Assembly: GCA_947258675.1 (NCBI GenBank)
Contig: CAMYJP010000068.1
Span: 1-9,545, forward strand
Source: an uncultured Desulfobulbaceae bacterium
Lineage (GTDB): Bacteria > Desulfobacterota > Desulfobulbia > Desulfobulbales > BM004
Length of the DNA stretch: 9,545 nt
Direction: 5' to 3'
Part shown: piece after piece, positions 1-7,639 of the stretch
Numbering within the stretch: the first letter of the stretch is position 1
Layout of the letters: each line of letters opens with the position of its first letter
Translations under genes and position numbers: made by a program
The notes under the pieces: generated by a model
What the model was told of the DNA's origin: nothing
Databases searched by the model: none
What the model saw: only the letters and a program-made list of their open reading frames with translations

Positions 1-1928
1 AACTTCAGATGACCGGCCAGTGTTTTTTCAAGATTTGCCACTTCCACCATCTCTCTGGCTACTATTGATTCAGGCCTTTTGTGTAAACCGTTGTCGATTG
101 CCTTCTTGTGGTCAAATAAGAATTCAGACACTGAAAGTTTTTCGGTTGTTACAATATCAATATCAAGGTCGCGGGAATCTAATGTTGAACCAAACAGAAG
201 TTTTAACTCCTCAATTGCGAGTGTCAGCTGTTTATTACTGATGATCAGGTCTCGATACCTTTCCTGGACAATTGCATAGGCACGGTCAACATCAAGAAGG
301 TTTGAAAGCCCTTTTTCATTCCTGGTTTTTTCTCGCTGATAAATTTTTTCTGCATCGTCAAGTGCCATTTTGTTGGTGACCTGTTGTCTTTGATAATAGG
401 CTACTCTCCAATAGGAAGAGGCAACTTCTTTAATGACTTGTGATAACGTTTTATTAAATTCTGCCTTGGCTATTTCAAGGCTGCGGTTTGATATTTCTAT
501 TGCAGAGCGATTTGATTTATCACCAAATTCTTTCAACAAAGATTGCCGGACTTCGGTTGTAACTCTGGAGGTGTATTGGGGGTTAGGGGTCACAAAATCG
601 CTACTGCTGTTTAGATAATCATAATTGGCAAACAGGGAAAACATTCCACCCGTTGTCGTTAATTTTTTTATGCCTGCTTTCATGTCAGATTTATGCTCTA
701 TAAATGCGTCAGCCTCAGGTGATCCATTGTCTAGAATACTTTGAATGGGGCGGTCTGTTTCACTTACATTATTTTCAATAAAAAAGTAAGGATCATAAAC
801 AGATTGTGCAGATTCAATCTCTTCCGCAGCAATGGCCGGATTAAACCTTGATAACTGGACTTCTCTGTTGCCCTTAAATGCCTGAAGAATTGCTTCCCGC
901 AAGCTAAGATTCAAAGTTGTTTTTTGAATTATATCTAAGACAGGCTCAAAAATCTTTGGTCCAGCCTTGTCAGGTTCATGAGCATCAATGATTTTAGCAG
1001 GTTTATTCTCAGGCGGTTGAGCTATATCAATTTCTGTCTGCAGTTGTTCGACTTTTTCCTTGATGACTTCAACCTCATCGTTTACAGACTCAGGCGCATC
1101 TGTTCGGACAGTAGTATCAGTAATGATGTATATATTTTTATCTGAAGTTTTATCGGTTGCAGATTTGTATATGTTAGTGGTTTGCACTTCATTGATTGGT
1201 AATTGTTTGGCATGTTCTGTATCAGTTTCAGTAGGTTGCGCGTCGTCATCAAGGTGTTTTATCTTTTTTAAATCAGTGTTAACATATGCTATGGGATATC
1301 CGTTTTGGATGACCAGTTCCTCCAGCCATTCAATATCTTTCATACGCTTTTCTTTTCCTACACGCAAAGTATAAAAGCCGCTGTCAGTAAGATATACAAA
1401 CACATGTTCTTTTAACCCAGGGTCAAGATATGTAAACGCTCTTTTTGCAGCAGACTCATGAACGTATGTGCTCAATTGGAGGGAATAGCGAATTGAGGAA
1501 GAAGTACCTGTCTGGTTTTTAGAAGTATCGGGTGTTTGAGAGATAGGGGGCAAAGAACTGATTTTTTTAAGATTAGTATGTACAGTGGCATATTTATATC
1601 CATGTTCCAGAACTGAGTTTTCATACTCTTTTAGTTCGGCAATTCTTTTAACCTGCCCAAGGCGTACTGTAAAGTATCCATCATTGGTCTGGTAAAGAAA
1701 CGCTTCATGTGCGAGTTCAGCGGGCAAAGAGTGATAGAATCGCAGCGCGGCAGACTTATGAATATAAGTGTTTAACTGAAGGGAATAGACTTTGTCGGGG
1801 ATGGAATCATCTACATTTATCTGTTGTTTATTGAGTGACTGAATATGGTCAGAATTACTGGCCAGAGCAGCTGTGGCATAAAAAACAAAGATAAATAATA
1901 ATATGTTTCCTATATGGTTTCTTTTCAC
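1..1928 (-). CDS. SPOR-SPOR-TolC fusion: outer-membrane efflux/secretion channel protein (3' end outside window)
   Basis: The frame is open from a GTG at 1928 to the left edge, giving 642 codons with no stop. Residues 1-23 form a signal peptide (basic KRNH, a hydrophobic core, then AALA before S24). Two ungapped SPOR-like domains follow, at about residues 46-123 and 146-223, each opening with YSLQL. A polar linker with a short heptad-like stretch (about 283-300) leads to a TolC/OEP domain from about residue 337. Its family hallmarks are NLSLREAILQA, YDPYF near 378-382, and RQSLLKEFG, followed by long alpha-helical hairpin sequence. The second structural repeat of TolC begins near residue 615 and is cut off, so perhaps 150-200 residues are missing. 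SPOR domains bind denuded peptidoglycan, often at division septa, and TolC proteins form trimeric channels through the outer membrane with periplasmic N-termini, so the topology is compatible. GTG is chosen because the signal peptide follows immediately and no other start lies between it and the upstream in-frame TAA. There is no good Shine-Dalgarno. The gene lies 24 bases after the adaptor gene, its probable partner. Confidence 0.88.
   Translation of the reverse strand, partial: MKRNHIGNILLFIFVFYATAALASNSDHIQSLNKQQINVDDSIPDKVYSLQLNTYIHKSAALRFYHSLPAELAHEAFLYQTNDGYFTVRLGQVKRIAELKEYENSVLEHGYKYATVHTNLKKISSLPPISQTPDTSKNQTGTSSSIRYSLQLSTYVHESAAKRAFTYLDPGLKEHVFVYLTDSGFYTLRVGKEKRMKDIEWLEELVIQNGYPIAYVNTDLKKIKHLDDDAQPTETDTEHAKQLPINEVQTTNIYKSATDKTSDKNIYIITDTTVRTDAPESVNDEVEVIKEKVEQLQTEIDIAQPPENKPAKIIDAHEPDKAGPKIFEPVLDIIQKTTLNLSLREAILQAFKGNREVQLSRFNPAIAAEEIESAQSVYDPYFFIENNVSETDRPIQSILDNGSPEADAFIEHKSDMKAGIKKLTTTGGMFSLFANYDYLNSSSDFVTPNPQYTSRVTTEVRQSLLKEFGDKSNRSAIEISNRSLEIAKAEFNKTLSQVIKEVASSYWRVAYYQRQQVTNKMALDDAEKIYQREKTRNEKGLSNLLDVDRAYAIVQERYRDLIISNKQLTLAIEELKLLFGSTLDSRDLDIDIVTTEKLSVSEFLFDHKKAIDNGLHKRPESIVAREMVEVANLEKTLAGHLK
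1260..1493 (-). repeat. SPOR domain copy 2 (protein-level tandem duplication)
   Basis: Residues 146-223 of the SPOR-TolC protein, equivalent to copy 1. A Ser/Thr/Pro/Gln-rich linker of about 22 residues (124-145) separates the copies. Divergence at both the protein and DNA level shows the duplication is old, so an assembly artefact is unlikely. Confidence 0.75.
1560..1793 (-). repeat. SPOR domain copy 1 (protein-level tandem duplication)
   Basis: Residues 46-123 of the SPOR-TolC protein. The segment aligns without gaps to residues 146-223 of the same protein with 34 of 78 identical positions by hand count. Shared anchors are YSLQL at the start, the S-A-A-x-R helix, the G-[YF]-[FY]-T-x-R-x-G strand and the closing T-x-L-K-K-I. 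The pattern of an aromatic-rich strand, a helix, a hairpin of the form 'Y/F-T-V/L-R-x-G' and a final GY...A.V strand is that of SPOR (Pfam SPOR/Sporulation-related) domains. Confidence 0.75.
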
Positions 1929-1952
1929 GTTTAATGCTTGCCGAATTGAAAA

Positions 1953-2813
1953 TTACATAGATTCGTTATCAGTTTTTGATATAGTAATGTCTTGTTCTGT
2001 AATATTTTTAAAAGATACAGAAACCCGCTCCCCGGCCGGCCGCTGTGAGTTGTTTGGCACTATTATTTTTATTTCAATTGTGTTTGCCGCTGCATTGGCC
2101 ACGGTGGATATATTTTCTATATTTCCTGGAACAGTTGTATTGTCTTCAAATGTTATTGTGGCGTTTTGCTTTACGGATAATAATTTTGCCTGCGCAATCG
2201 GCACCGCCACATTAATCATCAAAGGATCAACTTTCACAACCCGGGCAACAGAACTTAACGCCTGGACCGCTTCACCTATCTCGAAATTTATTTTTTCAAC
2301 AACACCATCAATCGGACTGATAAGCTGTAGGGAATCCAGAATTTTTTTTAACTCTTTTTGTTTCAACTGGTTTTGCTCTCGTTCAAATTGGGCCATCTTT
2401 AAATTAAGGTTTGCTGTATCCAGAGCCATACGTGCATGTTCTACCTCCCAGTCAGTCACAGCCCCTTTTTTTAGAGCCCATTCCATCTTTTGAAAATCTT
2501 TTTCCTTCTGGTTTTTTTCAACCCGTGTAATATCAATACCATTTGTATTTCCAGCTCTTGCCGAGATAATCTGATACTGGACCATTTCCACTTCATCTTC
2601 GAGACTGATAAGCAGGTCTCCTTTCTGAACCACTACTCCTTCATGCTTGACAATCTCAGATATTTTCCCAGGCTGGATAAAGGACAGTTCAATGTCAGCG
2701 CTTGGTTTGGTAATGGCTTCGAATTGAATTTCGTTTGATTGTGCTATGAGTGGAAATAAAAGCATCAAGAATAAGATCAATACACTACCGAAATTATATT
2801 TATTTAAGTTCAT
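1953..2813 (-). CDS. RND/HlyD-family periplasmic adaptor (membrane fusion protein)
   Basis: 286 residues. Residues 1-26 are a signal peptide (N-terminal Lys, hydrophobic core VLILFLMLLFPLIA, cleavage probably near AQS-NE). No lipobox cysteine is visible, so it is probably soluble periplasmic and not a lipoprotein. The two halves of a biotinyl/lipoyl-like barrel-sandwich are at about 45-75 (HEGVVVQKGDLLISLED) and 160-185 (ISPIDGVVEKINFEIGEAV). They flank a helical hairpin at about 76-158 that would contact the TolC tip. A beta-barrel domain follows (about 195-270, including the VPGNIENIS strand and GERVSV), after which the protein ends with almost no membrane-proximal domain. The family links an inner-membrane transporter to a TolC channel, and here the TolC-type gene is directly downstream. 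The shortness and the RND-like barrel differ from type I secretion HlyD proteins, which are longer and membrane-anchored at the N-terminus. ATG with an AGGGA ribosome site supports the start. Confidence 0.88.
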   Translation of the reverse strand: MNLNKYNFGSVLILFLMLLFPLIAQSNEIQFEAITKPSADIELSFIQPGKISEIVKHEGVVVQKGDLLISLEDEVEMVQYQIISARAGNTNGIDITRVEKNQKEKDFQKMEWALKKGAVTDWEVEHARMALDTANLNLKMAQFEREQNQLKQKELKKILDSLQLISPIDGVVEKINFEIGEAVQALSSVARVVKVDPLMINVAVPIAQAKLLSVKQNATITFEDNTTVPGNIENISTVANAAANTIEIKIIVPNNSQRPAGERVSVSFKNITEQDITISKTDNESM

Positions 2814-2819
2814 AAATAA

Positions 2820-2824
2820 TCCCT
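2820..2824 (-). promoter_or_regulatory. Ribosome binding site of the adaptor gene
   Basis: AGGGA on the minus strand, six bases before the ATG at 2813. It lies in the 39-base gap after the response-regulator stop codon. The strong site and proper spacing fix the adaptor start. No terminator-like hairpin is evident in the gap, which fits co-transcription. Confidence 0.65.
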
Positions 2825-2852
2825 GAAAAAGTCTTATAGAAATGTTCCAATG

Positions 2853-4625
2853 CTAGGCCGCTTTATTTTGATGGAGTAGACTTTCAAGTTCTTGTGCCGG
2901 GAGAGGTTTGCTGAAATAAAAGCCCTGAACTTGTTGGCAGCGGGTATCCTTGAGGAACTCTAATTGTTCTTTATCCTCAACTCCTTCAGCAACAGTCAGC
3001 AGGTTGAATTTCTCAGCAAGATAAATAATTGTGGAGGCAACAGCACAGCAATCTTTATTATGTGGCAGGTCCATGATAAAGGAACGATCAATTTTTAACT
3101 CATCCACCGGCAGTTTTCGTAAATAGCTTAAAGAGGAATAGCCGGTTCCAAAATCATCTATTGACAGTTTCATTCCCATTTCCTTGAGATTATTAAGAAT
3201 TAGGATATTATGTTCTATATCCTCCATCAGCAGACTTTCCGTAATCTCCAGAGTCAGAAATGCTGGGTCTATACCACTTTTGATCAGAGAGCGGCTGACA
3301 GCAGCAAGAAAATCAGGGTCTTCATACTGCTTGGCAGAAACATTCACACTCATGCTTAGCGGGTCGAAGCCTTTTTGGTCCCATTTTTTTAATTGACTGC
3401 ATGCTTCATTGAGAACCCATTCACCAATGGGAATGATAAGCCCTGTTTCTTCAGCTATAGGGATAAAGTCTACTGGATTAATGAGACCTTCTTCTTCGCT
3501 GTTCCAACGGATGAGAGCCTCAACACCTCTGATAGTATTATCGGAGATATCGACTTTAGGTTGGTAGAGAAGTAAGAATTCTTCTCTTTCTAAGGCCTTT
3601 CGGAGTTTTATTTCTAGGGAAAGCCGCTGTTCATAAATTTTATTGATATTATTCGATGAAAACTGAAAGGAGTTGCCACCATTATTTTTTACAAAGTCTT
3701 TAGCGCTGGAAGCAAGTTTTATGAGCGTTAAACCATCTTCGCTTTCGGTCGGGTACGTTGCAATTCCTATGCTGGCAGTAAAAAACAATTCTTTTTCTTC
3801 TACGAGAAAAGGTTCATTCATGCCATTAATAATTCGTTTAGCAACGATTGCAGCATCTTTGGAATCTTCAATTTTGTTCAGTAGAAGTGAAAAAACACCG
3901 CCGCTCATTCGATAAAGACTGGCTTCCGGGTCATAATCATCCTTAAGCTGACAAATTATATCTATGTTACGAATCATTCGACTAATGCGTTCGGCAAAAA
4001 GCCGAATTAATTCATCACCGGAACTTATCCCCAATGTGTCATAAATTCTTTCAAATTTATCTAACTGAATACTTAATAGAGCCAGATTTTTTCCAGAACG
4101 CTGTGCTTCTTCAATTGACCAATGTAATTTTTCAAGAAAAAGCTTTTGGTTAGGCAGTCTGGTTAATGGATCATAATACGCAAGCTGGTCGAGATATGCC
4201 TTGGCAGCCAATGTGTTGCGTACCCGAAGGCCAAGCTCACTCTGGTCTACTGGTTTGGCTAAAAAATCAGTGGCACCAAGATCCAGGGCCTTCAATTTGC
4301 TCTCTGCATCCGTTGATGCAGTTAAGACAATAACCGGCAGGTGCTTGAAATTTTGATCTGCGCGGAGCATGGAGAGGATGTCAAATCCAGAAACTTCGGG
4401 CATCATCAGATCTAGTAGAAGTATATCAGGAGAGGATTTCTTAAGTATATCTTTTACCTCAGTTGATTTTTCAACCATAACGAAATTGCGGTAACCGAAA
4501 TCCTCCAGGAATGTACGCACTACTTCCATGGTTATCGGCTCATCATCAACGATCATAATCGTTGCTTCCGTCATATGTTCCATTTGACTGCTGCTCGATG
4601 TCTCACCGGCAAAATTGTCGATCAT
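2853..4625 (-). CDS. Response regulator REC-GGDEF(degenerate)-EAL, predicted c-di-GMP phosphodiesterase
   Basis: 590 residues, no membrane segment, cytoplasmic. REC domain at about 21-140: acidic pocket D27/D28, phosphoacceptor D72 in LLLDLMMPEVSG, T102 and K124. GGDEF-family domain at about 148-325: it keeps YDPLTRLPN and D189, but the signature reads SGGVF (241-245) in place of GGDEF. The Asp and the catalytic Glu are gone, and about 13 extra residues separate an RNID I-site-like motif (219-222) from the signature, so cyclase activity is unlikely. EAL domain at about 335-585: E369 (in EALIRW), N428, E460, D490/D491 (in DDFGTGYSSL), K511, E547 and Q567 are all present, matching active c-di-GMP phosphodiesterases. 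The gene follows the hybrid kinase by 35 bases, so phosphotransfer from its HPt domains to D72 is the expected input. The start at M1 is favoured by an AAAGGA site; M15 and M18 are also possible and would still keep the full REC domain. Confidence 0.93.
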   Translation of the reverse strand: MIDNFAGETSSSSQMEHMTEATIMIVDDEPITMEVVRTFLEDFGYRNFVMVEKSTEVKDILKKSSPDILLLDLMMPEVSGFDILSMLRADQNFKHLPVIVLTASTDAESKLKALDLGATDFLAKPVDQSELGLRVRNTLAAKAYLDQLAYYDPLTRLPNQKLFLEKLHWSIEEAQRSGKNLALLSIQLDKFERIYDTLGISSGDELIRLFAERISRMIRNIDIICQLKDDYDPEASLYRMSGGVFSLLLNKIEDSKDAAIVAKRIINGMNEPFLVEEKELFFTASIGIATYPTESEDGLTLIKLASSAKDFVKNNGGNSFQFSSNNINKIYEQRLSLEIKLRKALEREEFLLLYQPKVDISDNTIRGVEALIRWNSEEEGLINPVDFIPIAEETGLIIPIGEWVLNEACSQLKKWDQKGFDPLSMSVNVSAKQYEDPDFLAAVSRSLIKSGIDPAFLTLEITESLLMEDIEHNILILNNLKEMGMKLSIDDFGTGYSSLSYLRKLPVDELKIDRSFIMDLPHNKDCCAVASTIIYLAEKFNLLTVAEGVEDKEQLEFLKDTRCQQVQGFYFSKPLPAQELESLLHQNKAA

Positions 4626-4634
4626 TGCATTAAA

Positions 4635-4640
4635 TCCTTT
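4635..4640 (-). promoter_or_regulatory. Ribosome binding site of the response regulator gene
   Basis: AAAGGA on the minus strand, nine bases before the ATG at 4625. It selects that ATG over the in-frame methionines 14 and 17 codons later. An earlier ATG inside the spacer is out of frame and reaches a stop after two codons. Confidence 0.6.
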
Positions 4641-4660
4641 CGTGTAATCAAAAAAAGATT

Positions 4661-7567
4661 TTATCTTCCCTGTTCAGCTGCTTGTCTGTCATCAATTCCA
4701 GGTGGAACTATTGCTCTAGATATACTTATTACTTGACCGATTATTATACCTGCCTCTTCTATCTGGCCGTTTTTGGCATATTTTTCTAGTTTTTCAGCAG
4801 GTTCTGTAAAATTGTCATACCCTACAGTACCTCCAGAACCTTTCAGCCAATGTGATATCCTGGCAAGCTCGGCCATATCTTTCTGTTCCCATGCCTGTTC
4901 AATTTTTTCGGTCTGAACTGCGAGTTTGTTTACGAAATTCATAATCACCGGCTGCAGTTTTTGATGTGCAGCCAATCGAGAAGTAATAGGTTCATGATGT
5001 GGTATATTCAGTGGCGATGTGTTGTTTGGCAGAGATTGATTAAGAGTAGATACCTTCTCATTCCTAGAAGATGGTTCTGTATGAGATTCAAGAGGATCTA
5101 CTAATCTGTCCGCTAACTGACGCAGCCCTGCAATAGCTTTAGTAACTTCTTTTTCGCGGGATTCTTTTGCCAGTAGCTCGAGTTTTTTCCCAGGCTCTGT
5201 GAAATCGTCAAATCCCACAGTTCCGCCTGAGCCTTTCAGCCAATGGGCTAAGGCTGCAACTTCCTGGTAGTCTCCTTTGTCTGCTGCAGCGGAAAGGGCA
5301 TCAAGTTGGTTGCGGAGTCTTGTAATAAAACGAGAAATCAGCTCTTGAAATTTTTTGTTTGAGGCTGGAAGCTTCGAAACAATAGGAGATTCACTTTGAT
5401 TAGTAAGTTTTGGTGATTCATCCAGAATTTTTAATACGGGTTTGTCAGGTCCTGTTTCAGGAACAACCTTTTGGCCTCCAAGAAGGGAAGCCATTTTTTC
5501 CATGAAATGGTCGATATTGATTGGTTTGGTAATGTAGCCGGTATAACCGTTGTCCAAACATTCTTGTTCAAAACCCTTCATGGCATTAGCGGTCAGAGCA
5601 ATAATTTCTGTTGTTATACCATGGTCACGAATTTTACGGGTGGCGGTGAGACCATCCATGACAGGCATTTGTATATCCATGAGGATAACCTTATAATCGG
5701 TGGCGATAGCCTTCTCATAGCCAATTTGTCCGTTTTCTGCCTCGTCAACTCGAAGTCCGCTTTCTTCAAGCAGGAACCTGACAAGTTCCCTGTTTTCTGC
5801 GCCATCGTCAACCACAAGAACACGACCATCTGGAAACTGCCATGCGACTTCATCTTGGCTTTTAATATTCTCATGATCATGAAGGATATCTTCAGCATTG
5901 ATAAAAGGCACACCTTCCATGCTCCCTGTTGCAAGAGTAACAGTAAAAACACTTCCTTTACCCTGCTGGCTCTGCACTGAAATGTCTCCAGACATGGCAC
6001 GGGCAAATTTTCGGCTGATTGCTAGACCTAATCCGGTACCACCGAATTTTCGGGTAGTTGATGTATCCGCCTGAACAAACGGATCAAAAATGGAGTCAAG
6101 AGTATCTTCATTCATACCAATGCCAGTATCACTGATCTCAACGATTAATTGGGTATCACCTTCCCTGAAATGACAAGAAACAGAAATTGCTCCTTTTTTC
6201 GTGAATTTGATGGCATTGCCAATCAGGTTGAAAATAATCTGCCGAAAGCGGGCAGGATCGTTGTTGATTTTTTCTGGTAGAGATCCCTTTGGCAAAAAAG
6301 TTAAAGCTAATCCTTTCTCTTCCGCTTTGACGCCGATAGTTTGGAGAACATCATTGAGAATCTGGTAAGGATTCATATCAATTTTTTCAACAACAAGCTG
6401 GCCGGATTCTACTTTGGATAAATCAAGAATATCGTTAATGAGTTCAAGCAGGTTTTTGCCACTGGAATGAATAGTGTTCAGATATTTAAGAGCCTCTTTT
6501 TCATTCTTCACATACCCACGTTTCAAAATATCAGCAAAACCGAGGATGGCATTCATTGGCGTTCGAATTTCATGGCTCATATTTGCAAGGAAGGCACTTT
6601 TAGCCTGATTAGCATCCTCTGCCAGTTGTTTTGATTTGCGTAACTCGTGTTCTTTTTCTTCAAGAAGGGTGATGTCGTCAAAACTGACCAGCACACCGGC
6701 ATATTTTTTGCCGCTGCCCATTACGGGTGAACAGTTGACATTAAAAGTTCGAAAACTCTCATCAGGCAGCTGGAGTCTGAGTATTTTATTTTTTAATATT
6801 TCTCCAGCCGCCAGAGCTTCGATCCATGGCCTCTTTGCCTTTTCAATTTTTTTGTTGTTTTGATCCATCCAAGGGAGGTCATAAGCACGATGGCCCATGA
6901 GTTTGTCAGGAGTTTTATCAACCATTGAAGCAAAAGATTGGTTGGCAAGAACGATTTGTTCTTTACGATCGATAATGAGCAGACCTTCGGCCATGGTGTC
7001 AAGGGCGGAGCGAACTCTGCCGGGTATAGCCTGGGAAGGATCAAGATGGCGTAATACTTTACCAAGATAGAAATAGAAGAAAATAAAACAGCCCAGGCTA
7101 ATAAACAGAATCAGTCTGACCATCGGTTGCTGAAGGAAGGCAAAGTATCCAGATTGGGTAAGCGTTACGTAACGAAGCTCAAGCTGACCCCATTTCTGGT
7201 CTCCAGTATGAATGGGAACACGTACCTGAGATTCGGTGGAATACTCACCGGACATGGTTTGCCATTGTTCATCATGATCATCAACAGCTACCAATATTTG
7301 GCCATCGTCTCTTCGCAGGGCCAGGGAGAGGAGATCGCTGTTTCTTTCAACCAGAAGATCAAAGTCGTCCCTCAACCTTTGTGTATCCGCCTTAATAACA
7401 AGGGCGGAACTATACAGTGCAATAGCCTCGGCAAGGGATGCACGGCCATGACGAATTGCACTGTATCGGTCCGGTATGATTTCCAAATAAAACGCAAGCA
7501 TAATAAAGCTGGTAATAATGCTGACCAACCCAACTACGATACGAAATTTTGCATTTAAAATTTTCAT
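4661..7567 (-). CDS. Membrane hybrid histidine kinase with PAS, REC and two tandem HPt domains
   Basis: 968 residues. Membrane segments at about 9-30 and 150-168 enclose a periplasmic sensor of about 120 residues that I do not recognise. A PAS domain (about 185-300) starts at [16 protein letters not shown]. HisKA (about 320-390) carries H332 in [10 protein letters not shown]. The ATPase domain has the N box (N447/N451), G1 DTGIGM (480-485), F box DPFVQAD and G2 GGTGLGL (509-515). REC (about 580-695) has D587/D588, phosphoacceptor D631 in [12 protein letters not shown]659 and K681. Two HPt domains follow (about 740-822 and 871-953), with H775 and H906, each in an identical [11 protein letters not shown] core. 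All catalytic residues look intact. The predicted relay is H332 to D631 to H775/H906 to an external receiver, most simply D72 of the regulator encoded next. AGAAGG lies only one base before the ATG, an unusually tight spacing, but no better start is visible. Confidence 0.95.
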   Translation of the reverse strand: MKILNAKFRIVVGLVSIITSFIMLAFYLEIIPDRYSAIRHGRASLAEAIALYSSALVIKADTQRLRDDFDLLVERNSDLLSLALRRDDGQILVAVDDHDEQWQTMSGEYSTESQVRVPIHTGDQKWGQLELRYVTLTQSGYFAFLQQPMVRLILFISLGCFIFFYFYLGKVLRHLDPSQAIPGRVRSALDTMAEGLLIIDRKEQIVLANQSFASMVDKTPDKLMGHRAYDLPWMDQNNKKIEKAKRPWIEALAAGEILKNKILRLQLPDESFRTFNVNCSPVMGSGKKYAGVLVSFDDITLLEEKEHELRKSKQLAEDANQAKSAFLANMSHEIRTPMNAILGFADILKRGYVKNEKEALKYLNTIHSSGKNLLELINDILDLSKVESGQLVVEKIDMNPYQILNDVLQTIGVKAEEKGLALTFLPKGSLPEKINNDPARFRQIIFNLIGNAIKFTKKGAISVSCHFREGDTQLIVEISDTGIGMNEDTLDSIFDPFVQADTSTTRKFGGTGLGLAISRKFARAMSGDISVQSQQGKGSVFTVTLATGSMEGVPFINAEDILHDHENIKSQDEVAWQFPDGRVLVVDDGAENRELVRFLLEESGLRVDEAENGQIGYEKAIATDYKVILMDIQMPVMDGLTATRKIRDHGITTEIIALTANAMKGFEQECLDNGYTGYITKPINIDHFMEKMASLLGGQKVVPETGPDKPVLKILDESPKLTNQSESPIVSKLPASNKKFQELISRFITRLRNQLDALSAAADKGDYQEVAALAHWLKGSGGTVGFDDFTEPGKKLELLAKESREKEVTKAIAGLRQLADRLVDPLESHTEPSSRNEKVSTLNQSLPNNTSPLNIPHHEPITSRLAAHQKLQPVIMNFVNKLAVQTEKIEQAWEQKDMAELARISHWLKGSGGTVGYDNFTEPAEKLEKYAKNGQIEEAGIIIGQVISISRAIVPPGIDDRQAAEQGR
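4709..4957 (-). repeat. HPt domain copy 2 of the hybrid kinase
   Basis: Residues 871-953 of the kinase, second copy, with H906 in the same 11-residue core as copy 1 and again FTEP four residues further on. Both copies keep the phosphoacceptor histidine and the following lysine-glycine, so both could take part in phosphotransfer. The domain ends about 15 residues before the C-terminus. Confidence 0.85.
5102..5350 (-). repeat. HPt domain copy 1 of the hybrid kinase
   Basis: Residues 740-822 of the kinase. A four-helix HPt-like segment with H775 in [11 protein letters not shown] and FTEP shortly after. It matches residues 871-953 of the same protein, strongest around the phosphohistidine helix, and the DNA around the histidine codons is also visibly similar. 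A Ser/Pro/Asn-rich linker of about 48 residues separates the two. Confidence 0.85.
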
Positions 7568-7568
7568 G

Positions 7569-7574
7569 CCTTCT
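7569..7574 (-). promoter_or_regulatory. Purine-rich ribosome site with tight spacing before the kinase start
   Basis: AGAAGG on the minus strand ends one base before the ATG at 7567. Typical spacing is 5-9 bases, so initiation may be inefficient, or the true site may be a weaker purine run (GAAAAACAG) slightly further upstream. Confidence 0.4.
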
Positions 7575-7598
7575 GTTTTTCAGATCGAATTAATCAAA

Positions 7599-7626
7599 AT
7601 TTTACGTTTGTATAGAGCATTCAAAA
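7599..7626 (-). promoter_or_regulatory. Possible sigma70-type promoter upstream of the kinase gene
   Basis: On the minus strand TTTTGA (7626-7621) and TAAAAT (7604-7599) are separated by 16 bases, in the 72-base gap between the repeat-protein gene and the kinase gene. The match is moderate and the region is AT-rich, so chance is a real alternative. If genuine, it would let the kinase, regulator, adaptor and channel genes be transcribed apart from the giant protein. Confidence 0.22.
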
Positions 7627-7637
7627 GCTCTTTTTTT
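7614..7637 (+). terminator. Small hairpin with T-tract, oriented on the plus strand
   Basis: AGAGC (7614-7618) pairs with GCTCT (7627-7631) around an eight-base loop, followed on the plus strand by a run of T to 7637. The stem is only five pairs. In this orientation it would stop antisense transcription entering the repeat-protein gene. On the minus strand the stem is preceded by A residues and lacks a U-run after it, so it is not a normal terminator for the upstream gene, though it could protect a 3' end or weakly attenuate. Confidence 0.3.
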
Positions 7638-7639
7638 AT

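Noticed and set aside
2032..2043. GC-rich palindrome CCGGCCGG as a regulatory or recombination site
   Set aside because: It falls inside the adaptor coding sequence at a conserved-looking RPAGERV segment and has no partner copy in the window; it is probably a codon-level coincidence.
1903..2493. Plus-strand open frame of 196 codons opposite the adaptor gene
   Set aside because: It lies antisense to a well-supported adaptor with a signal peptide and domain matches. Its translation is a Phe/Ser/Cys-rich sequence with no recognisable domain, as expected from a shadow frame.
2853..4625. LapD-type c-di-GMP receptor
   Set aside because: LapD proteins are membrane-bound with HAMP and a degenerate EAL. 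This protein is soluble, starts with a REC domain and has an intact EAL catalytic set.
5471..5980. Plus-strand open frame of 169 codons opposite the kinase REC region
   Set aside because: It is antisense to conserved REC and linker codons of the hybrid kinase, with no family signature and no convincing ribosome site.
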